From assembly GCA_025266875.1 (NCBI GenBank), contig JALLLT010000009.1, forward strand, positions 1 through 64,000: a DNA stretch of 64,000 nt. Direction: 5' to 3'. The translations under genes were made by a program, and so were the position numbers. The notes beneath the pieces were generated by a model. The model had not been told where the DNA came from. It searched no databases and saw nothing but the letters and a program-made list of their open reading frames with translations. This stretch comes from Fennellomyces sp. T-0311 (Eukaryota > Mucoromycota > Mucoromycetes > Mucorales > Lichtheimiaceae). Below, in pieces: positions 32,011 through 41,358 of the stretch (its first letter is position 1; the number at the start of each line of letters is the position of its first letter).

Positions 32011-35000
32011 ACTAGTATTAGCTCGTCGAGCCCTTTAACACTTTTTTCTTGTTTTCTTGGAGTACTGGTTTTTTTTTAGTCTATAGCTCTTCTTACCCGT
32101 ACTTGTTTCTTTTTGCAAATGTCATTAACATGGATATAAGTAAATATGTTGACCCAACATTTATCAGTATATCAACCTCTATAGGTCACATGTCGCATGC
32201 AAAGTAGTATGTGATATACATACTGTGTTTCCTGAGTGGTTACATCATGCATAATAACGTAGCCTATGCCATTTTGAGTAATTTTCCACCTTCGATTAGC
32301 TACACACTTCTGAAAAAGTGTTGCACGGTGCAAATGTGCAAATCTATTAAGTATTTTTGACATTTTCCAAAAAATTGGTGCAGAACTCGTAGAGTATGCA
32401 CCAAATGGGAGCTGCACAAAGCGGGGTTCGACTGTAGGTATGGTGCATCAGTACATCAACGACCCCAAACGGATTGTTACAGTAGCAATGAGCTTGAATC
32501 CATGATTCGCAGGATAATTCAGGAAGAGACTAGAAAAACAGCAGATTTCCGTAATCGAAATAATAATATGCCACGACGTTTTAACAACAACAGATCCCAG
32601 TATCAGAACGGCCCGTCATATAATTATAGAAACGGAAGAATGGATGAAGGCCCTACGAGTCGTAATTTCCAGCCCAACCGCCAAAATAATTACAGACAAA
32701 ATTTTCTATCCAATCCTCAGCAAAATTACCAACCAAACAGAGAAACGTATCGCGCACGCCCAAATTCGCCGTCAGGAACAATAGCCGCATTGGTAGAAGA
32801 GGAAGAATTCAAGCTTCTTCAGAGAAACAGTCAACATATGGAAGACGATTATGATTGCCTTGAAAGATATACCGAACTGAAGGAAAATGACTACAGTGAA
32901 AATGAATCAGACGAATATGATAATGAATGCGACGAAGAAATATATCACACAGAAAATGAAGAGTTATTTCCTGCCCGTGAGTTGCGACCAAGGAATGATT
33001 CAGGAAGGGTAAAAAAAGTAGACAACCCGCAAAAGAAAGTGGCTTTTCGAGAGTTACCTTTACGTAGGAAAAAGAAGGATCGACAGAACACAGTAACGAC
33101 AAACAACGGAAACACGGTTCCGGAGGTTGCACATGAAAATACCAAGAATGATTCCACTCCACCTGTCTCAAACATGGAATTAGATCCTGAAGTAATACAG
33201 AATTTGCCTCAACCACCTTCATCAACATTTGGAAGAACCAATTTCACGCGTGAAGAAACGCCTATATGGAAAACGACTACAAAAAAAGCGCCGGTGGGTA
33301 GACAATGGACTAAATTCAGAAATGATTTTGAAAAAATGGATTTAGACACCCCTTCGTCAGATAATAGTGCTCGCACAACTAAGACTGGCACTAAAGTAGT
33401 GGATTTGACTACGCCTCAGCAAGGAAGGAAAAAGGTTGCACAATCTAATGTCAAGCAAACCACGAAAAAGACAACTGCTATAAGAAATGCGGGAAAAACG
33501 CAGGTCAAGCGTAGAACGGCCAGCGGACGCATACATATGGCACCAAAGAAAATGGCTCCCTACAACATTTCAGCCGACATCTTGAACAGATCTGCTGATA
33601 TAAGCGTAGGACAATTAATTTCTATTGTTCCTTCATTACGAAGACAACTAATAGCCTCATGTCGAGAATCACGCACTCTAGCAGTTTTGGATAATCAAGG
33701 ATCAGATGCTAATGCACCTTACACCACAGCTTTATATGCTAATTTTGTAGTACACTCTGTCCCAGTTAAAGCTCTTATTGACTCAGGTGCATCAAAGACA
33801 TGCTTGTCAAAAGCTTTCATAGACCGCTTAGGAATGCGTATTACAGATCCTTCAGCCGCCATATTTTTGCTGGGAAATGGAGACCGACAAGCCTCTTTGG
33901 GTACTATTGCTAATGTACCATTAAGACCGAACTTTACAAATCCGGTGCCTATAACCATAGAGGTACTCCCGGATTGTCCGGTTGACTTGATAGTTGGAAA
34001 CAATTGGCTATCTAAAGCTCGTGCGCGAATCGATTATGAATCCAAGAAATTATGGATCAACCATGGAACCACTCGATCTATACCTATAAGTTGTGAACGT
34101 CAATCTTCTAAGCCAATCGCTTATACGTCAGTAGAAGATACGGAGGAGGGCTCAGAATCAGGATACTCGACAGAATCTACTAGCGATTCAGAAATTGAGA
34201 TTGAACCAGTAGATCCCGCATTTGAATCTGACAATACACACTCCTCTCCTTTAGATGAAATGTTGGCTTCAGAATTTTGGTTGGGCGAAGAACTCTTCAC
34301 AATAAAGGATGATCGCCCAATAAACGTAGATATCCACGAAGGAAGGATCCGAGTAAACACGGTAGAGGATATATGCCTGGAACCAGATTCGTACTATACT
34401 TATGAGGTGCCCATTAAAGGTCGACTATACAACACATATGTATTTGAAAATGGTGAATCACTAGGCCATGGAATTGACGTATACAGTGGGATACTATATG
34501 AAAATGAAAAATCATACCGCGTAACGTTATTGAATATGTCAGATAAATTATTGACATTGCAAGCTAATGCGTATTTGGGTGATCTTGTACCTGTTACCAA
34601 TGATTGCAAAGGGTATTATTTGCCAAATCTTGAAGATTTGAATTCCGAGGTCAAGCTAAAATATAAGTTCCCACCACTTTCCAAAGAACAAGTAGACATG
34701 GTAGAGATAGGAAAAATAGACCCTCAAACACGGCAAGAATTTCTCGCACTCTTGGCGGCATACCAGGACATCTTTGATTGGGATGGCCGCACACTAGGAA
34801 GGACGACTAGACTAACATATACCATTCCATTAAAAGAAGATGCAGTACCAGTACGAACCAGACCATATCGGATGGCCCCAGTGGAAAAGGAATTTCTAAA
34901 AAAAGAACTCGACCGGATGTGTGAAATGGGAATTATTAGGCCTTCGGCATCTCCTTGGGCTTCTCCCATTATATTGGTCCCAAAGAAAGATGGTACCTAC

Positions 35001-36122
35001 AGAATCACATGTGATCTGCGCAAACTAAACAAACAACTACGTGTCGATTCGTTCCCTCTTAGCAGGATTGATGATCTACTAGATGAATTGGGAAACGCTT
35101 CCATATACTCAGTATGCGATATGTCCAGAGGTTATTCACAAGTACCATTAGCCCCCGGAATTAGTACAGAATGTACTGGGTTTGTGTGTTGCTTGGGGAG
35201 TTATGAGCACTTAACTCTTCCACAAGGCCTCAGCGCCTCGGTTAGCTGTTTCTCACGCCTAGTCAGTATTTGTTATCGTGCATTGTTAACCTCCGTAAAT
35301 TCACCTCAAACAATGGTAGCCTATCTAGATGATTTGAATATATTTTCACAAAGTAAGAAGCAGCATTTACATGCTTTATCAAAACTCTTCGCTTTAACAA
35401 GATATGCAGGCCTCGTATTTAGCCCCCGCAAATGTAGTTTCTTCAAGGAAAAACTAAAGTTTTTGGGCTACATCGTAAGTAAGGACGGGCTACAAACAGA
35501 CCCTGAAAAAGTAAAGAAGATTGCAGCATTAGAGACACCAAAAACTGTGAAGCAGGTGAGAAGTTTTATCGGCATGGCTTCATACTATAGGAGGTTTATA
35601 GAAGGTTTCAGCAAAATATGCCGACCGTTACATAACCAAACAAAAAAGGACCGACCCGCATGGGGAACTGCAGAAACAGAAGCTTTTGAAGAGCTAAAAA
35701 GAAGACTGTGTACCAGTCCAATTTTAGCACATCCCAATTTTGAGGAAAAATTTGAAATTCATATTGATGCAAGTCAAAAAGGTTTAGGATGCGTCCTCTC
35801 GCAACGAGACGAACAGAACCGAGAAAAAGTGATTCTCTATTTAAGCAGAGGACTGAAAGGATCTGAGGTAAATTTTTCGGCTACAAAATTGGAAATGCTC
35901 GCATTAGTATGGAGTGTACGAACACTGCGACCATATTTGCTGTCAAAGCCGTTCCTTGTTTATTCAGATCACGTTAGCATTCGGGGCTTATTAAACACAC
36001 CTAGACCTGAAGGAATTATAGCCAGATGGCTTACCATTTTAGGCGAATATACATTCGAGGTACGTTATAGAGCTGGAAGGAAGAATTCCAATGCGGATTA
36101 TTTGAGTCGATTGGGGGAGTGA

Positions 36123-36436
36123 AAAGCCGATCTTGCAACATATGAAATTTTCATTGAAATATATCTTTTTTAAAAAAAAAAAAATATTATTATTCGCTTT
36201 GACCAGATTCCGGGAAGTCATTAAAATCATGCGGGTAATCTAACAATCATAATAAATATAACGTACATGGACTGGGTCGCGCACTCGGTCATATCAACAA
36301 GACACAATTGAAATATTCAACTACGACTATACAACACCTCCAAATTCAAGTACGAATATTACAACGAAGACAACCAAGTTTTAACAAGTGGAAATATCAT
36401 TGACAACTTTCAACTGGATCAGTAGGTAAAAAAGTT
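36123..36436. other. Spacer between RT/RNase H and integrase ORFs
   Basis: 314 bases with stops in all forward frames, including an A-run (36173-36183). The integrase must therefore be expressed from a separate start, by splicing or by an internal promoter. I see no convincing intron joining the two frames. Confidence 0.6.
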
Positions 36437-38224
36437 ATGGATCCCACTAAATTGAGTCTGCTACAGTACTATCTTGATACTTTAGAGTACCCACCCGGTA
36501 TTACCAAACAACAACAACGCTACGTCGCCACACAAATCAAGCATTATTTTTCGCACAATAATCGCGTATATCGCCGTCACTCTCTAGGACCACGCTTGGT
36601 GTTGAATCGGCAGCAGGCTGATGATGCTATATATCAATACCATTTTCATACTTTAGGAGGACATTTTTCTCCCTTAGCAACATACAACAGGATTAGAGCA
36701 AAATATTACTGGGAAGGTATGCGCGTAGACATAGAACGTAAATTGAAGGCATGTCATCATTGTCAAGTTGTTGGTAAGCCTCGCGGTATAAATGAACCTT
36801 TGCACCCTATAAAAGCCCCGATCACGCCATTTGAGTTTATATCAATAGACGTTAAACATTTACAACCAAGTAGGTCAGGGCGTCAGTACATTTTTGTTTG
36901 TTGTGATTTATTTACAAAATATGTTATCACGAAGCCTACCAGGCTTGCCAACGCCTCGGAGCTGGCCATTTTTATCTTTGAAAACATTATTTGTGTCCAT
37001 TCGACGCCTCGGATCTTGCTGACTGATAATGGTACGAACATGAGGAGTAAAATAGTTGAATCCGTATGCAAAAATTTCTCGATTACCCACCGTTACACAA
37101 CATGTTTCCATCCAAGTGGAAATGGCCTCTGCGAAGTAACCAATAGGTCGATTGGCTTAATGATAAAAAAGTGTACGGAAGAACAAAAGAAAGATTGGGA
37201 CAGCTATCTGCCAGGTTTAACTTTTAGCTACAACACAAAAGTGCATTCGTCACACAAACGTACCCCTTTCGAGCTAGTCTATGGAAGGAAGGCTGTAACG
37301 CCATTTGATAGGACAATGGAAGACATACCTGAATCTATACCGGAAGAAATGAACGAGAAACAGTTTGATGAATATGTAAAAGAATTTTTGGCCAAATTAT
37401 CAAAAATACGTCAAGAAGCTTCCGTTGCTATTGCCCAAGCGCAAGAAACACAAAGGCGAACAATAGATAGGAAGTTAAATGCAAGACGTCGACATCTAAT
37501 ACAGCCAGGTTTTAACATCGGTGATAAAGTGTTACTATACCGGAATTCAATTGAAACTTCTTGGTCAGGGAAGATTTTATGGACTTGGACTGGGCCTTAC
37601 TACATTCATCGGGTTCATGACAACAGCACTTACGAATTGAAAACGGAAAAGGGAGTTCTAGTAAAAGGCAGAACTCATGGTAATAGATTAAAAAGCTATT
37701 TGACCATGGATATAAATTTTAGACCAAGCTTCACTTCTAAGCCTTTTCTTCCCACTACTACTATGAATTCATCCAACGACCAACAAACTCAATTTTCTGC
37801 CCCTGTCAACTATGACGAGGTTTTGGCCTTCTTGGAGCAACCTCCATCGTTAACATCAATCCCATCGCCATTGCCGCTCCCTTCGCCAGCTCAATCTGTC
37901 GGAAGGCTTCTATTGGATAATGCCAACGTGCAATCAGGTCGGGAACTACTGTACCCGGAGATCATGAGTGGCCGAGCCGATTTATGCGATCGCTTGGCTT
38001 ACTACGTATATAGCAGCCCCGACTTTGAAGAGGCAAGGAAGTCGGAAAAAAATACCGCGCGAATGACCATACTCCGGCAATGGTTCAGAGACAATGGCAT
38101 TAGCACGGATATGTTGGAAGAACGACATCCCTTCCACAACAAGTTGAGGATTCGTCTTCAAGAATATAGGAAGAAATGGGAGGAGAACGGGCGGCAACCA
38201 TTGCCCATGATGTTGCCATGGTAA
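36437..38224 (+). CDS. Gypsy integrase on its own ORF (595 aa)
   Basis: The ATG is at 36437. The N-terminal zinc-binding HHCC module is HFHTLGGHFSP...CHHCQ near residues 70-115. The catalytic core has FISIDVKHL (Asp), ILLTDNGTNM (Asp) and GNGLCEVTNR (Glu). The C-terminal region has an SH3-like GPYYIHRVHDNSTYEL and then a 150-residue tail ending in MMLPW. The ORF is open and full length. In most Ty3/Gypsy elements integrase is fused to RT; here a 314-base spacer separates them. The extra tail (from about residue 440) has no domain I recognise. Confidence 0.92.
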   Translation: MDPTKLSLLQYYLDTLEYPPGITKQQQRYVATQIKHYFSHNNRVYRRHSLGPRLVLNRQQADDAIYQYHFHTLGGHFSPLATYNRIRAKYYWEGMRVDIERKLKACHHCQVVGKPRGINEPLHPIKAPITPFEFISIDVKHLQPSRSGRQYIFVCCDLFTKYVITKPTRLANASELAIFIFENIICVHSTPRILLTDNGTNMRSKIVESVCKNFSITHRYTTCFHPSGNGLCEVTNRSIGLMIKKCTEEQKKDWDSYLPGLTFSYNTKVHSSHKRTPFELVYGRKAVTPFDRTMEDIPESIPEEMNEKQFDEYVKEFLAKLSKIRQEASVAIAQAQETQRRTIDRKLNARRRHLIQPGFNIGDKVLLYRNSIETSWSGKILWTWTGPYYIHRVHDNSTYELKTEKGVLVKGRTHGNRLKSYLTMDINFRPSFTSKPFLPTTTMNSSNDQQTQFSAPVNYDEVLAFLEQPPSLTSIPSPLPLPSPAQSVGRLLLDNANVQSGRELLYPEIMSGRADLCDRLAYYVYSSPDFEEARKSEKNTARMTILRQWFRDNGISTDMLEERHPFHNKLRIRLQEYRKKWEENGRQPLPMMLPW

Positions 38225-38750
38225 TAATTTGCAACAACAATAAAATATATATATTGGTTTTAAAGACTGAACATTACAAATTTACTGAACCATTGGATCA
38301 TGGCTACAAAAACACATTCAAGGCGTTAATTTCAAATGTCAAAGATACATCTCAGAATGATTACTATAAGACTATATCATTTTTTTACAAGGTTGCGAAA
38401 ATCCGATGGCGAACGAATAGTGTTAAGAGTATTATGAAAACTGACTTATAGTATCATAAATTATTCAGCGAACATACTATCGATTTAATGGTTAACTAAG
38501 TCAAAATCTGGAATTGCGGGGTATAGCAAGATCACGCCTTCAGGAAATTGACATAGTTCTCAGGATGCCAGCCTTGTGAACCTTAAATTATCTGGAAACC
38601 TTAAATTGTCTGGAAACGATATTTTGTGGGGAAACGAAAAAGTATCTGGGAAGAAGAAACCGTTTGCAATACTATGACATACCACTAAAAAGAAGACCTT
38701 CTTCATTTCAGCAGAGCGTATTATCAGTAGAAAACAAGGGCGTAGTCGAA
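38225..38750. other. Gypsy internal non-coding region
   Basis: No supported gene; an open frame over 38176-38451 overlaps the integrase end and shows no motif. Around 38577-38640 the words CTTAAATTATCTGGAAACC, CTTAAATTGTCTGGAAACG and a weaker third copy form a short direct repeat. Confidence 0.6.
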
Positions 38751-38758
38751 TATAAATA
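38751..38758 (+). promoter_or_regulatory. TATA box before the extra Gypsy ORF
   Basis: TATAAATA lies 46 bp before the ATG at 38804, suggesting the extra ORF has its own promoter. Confidence 0.5.
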
Positions 38759-38803
38759 TGAGGACTAGGAAGCTTGAGTTTTCTCATTCAACATCTTATC
38801 CAA

Positions 38804-39454
38804 ATGTCTTATTCCAGCTCTACACCCTACTCTGTCCCCTCATCCGTATCCAGTTCGAGCAACAATTCAGGCGGCTCTTTCGACGAACAGTTTTACCAGC
38901 TCGAATCGGATCTCACTTCTGTTTTTTCTTCGGTTAAGGAGGAAAAACACGAGCATAGCATTCCTCAATTTGTTCCGCCCTCAGTTTTTGAAAAAGCAGG
39001 CGGTGTGCCAAAGTATGTGCCAGGACGCGATGTGCCTGTTGTGAGCCCAGAGTATGCGGGAGGATCGGTGATAGAACGACGTTTCGATCCGGACTTTGTG
39101 CCACCTCCATACTATCCACAGCCTGATGGTTTCACAGTGGAGAACACGTTTTTCTACGACCTTACACATGAAATTAGCTATCAACATCAGTGCCTCCGAC
39201 TAGCCCAGAAGAATCTGGATACTGTTAGGAGATTGTTGGCTTATAGGATCGCTGCTCGCCTGTACCCGGTGCTCATGGCGATCAATGACGAAGCCACTCG
39301 TCAGTATACGATCAAGTTATATATTGCTACTCACATCCATGACACGTATACATCGGCGGATGCGCGGCTTCATGTACTCGTTAACAACTATTTCAATACG
39401 ATGGTCCATGAAGGTTTGCCAGCCCACCTTGCAGCCAAAGAAGTTTTTATTTGA
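38804..39454 (+). CDS. Extra ORF in the Gypsy element, unknown function (216 aa)
   Basis: The ATG at 38804 is preferred; the same frame is open 30 bases further up but without an ATG. The N-terminus is Ser/Pro/Tyr-rich and looks disordered (SSSTPYSVPSSVSSSSNN). The middle has repeated Val-Pro words (FVPPSVF, PKYVPGRDVP, DFVPPPYYP). The C-terminal half looks helical (LTHEISYQHQCLRLAQKNLDTVRRLLAYRI...). No signal peptide, membrane segment or known domain is visible. It lies between integrase and the 3' LTR, where some LTR elements carry env-like or accessory ORFs, but nothing here resembles an envelope. Its intact frame and own TATA box suggest it is used. Confidence 0.7.
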   Translation: MSYSSSTPYSVPSSVSSSSNNSGGSFDEQFYQLESDLTSVFSSVKEEKHEHSIPQFVPPSVFEKAGGVPKYVPGRDVPVVSPEYAGGSVIERRFDPDFVPPPYYPQPDGFTVENTFFYDLTHEISYQHQCLRLAQKNLDTVRRLLAYRIAARLYPVLMAINDEATRQYTIKLYIATHIHDTYTSADARLHVLVNNYFNTMVHEGLPAHLAAKEVFI

Positions 39455-39474
39455 TTTGTTACGATAGTAACATC

Positions 39475-39655
39475 GGTTTTGCTGTTACCTTGCAGCACTC
39501 TTTTCTTTTGCCTGCATTTCTTTTGTCTTCTTTGCCTTGAGGCATATTTTGTCTTTCGCCCTTTGGGCACATATTTCTTTTGCCTTCGGGCACGGTTCTA
39601 TTTCTCTGTGCTTGTCTTAGGACGTACTTCTTCGGCCTTCGGCCATATATAATTA
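39475..39655 (+). repeat. Run of small GC hairpins after the extra ORF
   Basis: A U-rich stretch contains four short stem-loops in a row: GCCTTGAGGC, GCCCTTTGGGC, GCCTTCGGGC and GGCCTTCGGCC, spaced by TTTCTTTTG-like words. It may form RNA structure in the 3' untranslated part of the transcript. Confidence 0.6.
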
Positions 39656-39801
39656 TAAGTGATATGACTAGCCGTTCTCTCTCTCCCTCTTCCCTTCTTG
39701 GGGAATAAATTACTTTGCAATGACTATACGAGCGTTTCCTTCTATTCCGACCATTCTAGCTCAGCATAATTGTGTTCTATACACGGGACGTGCATCTTAC
39801 A

Positions 39802-39810
39802 TGGAGGGGG
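39802..39810 (+). promoter_or_regulatory. Polypurine tract
   Basis: GGAGGGGG a few bases before the 3' LTR (which starts at 39815) is the expected plus-strand primer site of an LTR retrotransposon. Confidence 0.7.
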
Positions 39811-39814
39811 CATA

Positions 39815-40339
39815 TGTTACGCTACTTTTGGTTCTGAAAACTATAATCTGTTAAGGTCACTTGGAATGGTAAAACCTTATTGGTTCGTATGAAACCTAAA
39901 ATTTCCCAGAAACGAATAATTATCCAGAAACGAATCTTTTGTTCAGAATACGAGACCTTGTCCAGAAAAAGATCTTACCAGAATAGCTATCTGCTCCTCC
40001 TTAGTGTAATTATCCAGAATAGCTTTAGATTCTAGAAATATATAGCTGGAAATATATAAGGTATAAATAGAGCGTTCGTATTTTCAATAAACTACAGTTC
40101 TTTTTCTGCTAAACTTTACTTTTTAGTTTTTTCTCTTTTGAGACACATTTAGTTTTTTGTCTAGATATTACTGCAGTTGGCATCCGATTATAAGTCCAAG
40201 CTCAAGAACTCCTGCGGTCAATTTAACTAACCTTTTAGGTTACTAACCTGTATTTAGGTATTATTAGAAAAACTCATTAAGACAAGCTATTCTTGTCAAA
40301 TTTCAGTTGTGTCTAAATCGATAGAGATACGGCATAACA
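39815..40339 (+). repeat. 3' LTR of the Gypsy element (525 bp)
   Basis: Same sequence as the 5' LTR apart from one extra T in the TTTACTTTTTAG run. It is followed by the second copy of the GCGT duplication, after which the Crypton coding frame resumes. Confidence 0.97.
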
Positions 40340-41358
40340 GCGTGTACTCACCGAAGCTGTAAACCAGCAATCCCAATCCACCACGCGGTACTTGGAAGAT
40401 CTGATATCTGGAAGAGTGCCTTTAAACGTGCAAGTCCGTGTGCAGCCATCTACTGGGAGTTCTGACTTTGAGATCACACCTACCTCTTCTTCGAGTACAT
40501 CCATTCCTATGTCCACGCCTGTGGCAATACCAACGGAACAAACCACGAGCGCGGATCAGGGCGCCAACTCCCAGCCGCCATATCACCGAATGAGCCGGGG
40601 TACAAGAACCATCCACGAACTTTGGCGTGAATGGCACCAAGGGTTTTCAGGCTCCCCCGCTTGTGCCGAGCTGGAACGTCGCTGGGGCAACAAGTGGCGT
40701 AAAGATGATAGATTTTCCCGGCGTCGCAAAGCTATCATCGATGGGATCATCCAGTATGCCAATAACCACCATTTGAGGGAAGTCGCTGTTGCTGTGGACC
40801 GAGTAGAAGAAATTAGGAAGGCCTTAGGTGGCAAATCGCTGAATTGGATGGCCAAAAATAGAGCATGGATTGATGAGGAATAAAACTTGATATTTAGCTT
40901 ACTCCATTGATGGATTGGTGGTGAATAAAAAACACAATAAGTGTATCGAGTTAGGGCATTGTGGCAATACACAACTATTGTATATGCATGAGGGAATTCA
41001 ATCTCTGTTTGCTTGATTACCAAAATCATCGAAATTGAACCAGACATGGTGGTCATGCAAGAAATGATTCTAGATTAAAGAAGTAAAATGTAACAAAACT
41101 AAGGTGCATATGTCTGTGGACCTCAGGTAAAAATATGCACATATTTTTCCATAAAAAAGATTTGTACGTGCACCTAAAATTCTTTTCTGTGTTTAAATTC
41201 TAGGACCTCACTGGACTTGCGCGGACCTCGACGGACCTGTGGTTTTGATACGCACTTTTATTGGCTAAGAATGACGCAATTATATAAAGAAAAAGATATA
41301 AAAGCATATGGTTCTTTTCGTTTCCTCTTTACTTTTTCTTCTATTTTTATAACTTCAA

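Larger units (their letters stand above)
29899..32434 (+). mobile_element. Tigger/pogo element, 2.5 kb, apparently autonomous
   Basis: The left end is CAGTCAAACCCCGCTTTGTG and the right end read inward is CAGTCGAACCCCGCTTTGTG. TA flanks both sides (29897-29898 and 32435-32436). It carries one spliced transposase gene and sits in the gag frame of the Gypsy element, so it is the last insertion in this stack. Its TIRs and transposase differ from the deletion derivatives at 2.75 and 52.6 kb, so it is a separate family. Confidence 0.95.
29070..36122 (+). pseudogene. Gypsy gag-protease-RT-RNase H, split by a Tigger insertion
   Basis: The ATG is at 29070. The frame is broken at 29898 by the Tigger and rejoins exactly at 32437, giving 1504 codons. 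Gag has a retrotransposon-gag helical region (FRHFKETLESYF...FKNGLLPRVRKH). Instead of a CCHC knuckle there is an Asn/Arg/Gln-rich basic stretch (RRFNNNRSQYQNG) near 32570. Retropepsin shows ALIDSGASKTC near 33770. RT has ITCDLRKLNK, CDMSRGYSQV and the catalytic YLDD (near 35320, Leu instead of the usual Val). RNase H begins HIDASQKGLG near 35760 and ends with YRAGRKNSNADYLSRLG. No other stop or shift is seen, so only the insertion disables it. Confidence 0.93.
28393..40339 (+). mobile_element. Ty3/Gypsy LTR retrotransposon, 11.9 kb, recent
   Basis: Two near-identical LTRs bound it, and GCGT lies on both sides (28389-28392 and 40340-40343), a 4-bp duplication. Internal order: primer-binding region, gag-protease-RT-RNase H in one frame, then a separate integrase ORF, then an extra ORF, then a G-rich polypurine tract. 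The near identity of the LTRs implies recent insertion. It interrupts a Crypton gene and is itself interrupted in gag by a Tigger element. Confidence 0.97.
26598..40883 (+). pseudogene. Crypton tyrosine recombinase with GCR1_C domain, split by a Gypsy element
   Basis: Starts at the ATG at 26598. The first segment (to about 26902) has a Gln/Glu-rich leader and a core-binding-like helix region (AYGPKIKEFKKWCHAKRF). The frame must shift by about 26935, by a 32-nt intron (GTATGT...TTCAG) or a frameshift. The main part shows tyrosine-recombinase landmarks: LMRGENVRELEL (Arg I), MHAGRKSG (His-x-x-Arg) and a Tyr in EGSYLTNLP. A clean intron (28219-28271, branch-like TACTAAT) follows. The exon is broken at 28392 by the retrotransposon and resumes in frame at 40344 (AQMR, then VLTEAVNQQ). 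The C-terminus (MSRGTRTIHELWREW...LNWMAKNRAWI) is a GCR1_C DNA-binding domain, the known Crypton partner domain. Apart from the insertion and the one frame question it reads open, so the host element was recently intact. Confidence 0.85.

Noticed and set aside
38804..39454. Envelope-like protein in the Gypsy element
   Set aside because: There is no signal peptide, no transmembrane segment and no cysteine pattern, so only an unknown ORF can be claimed.
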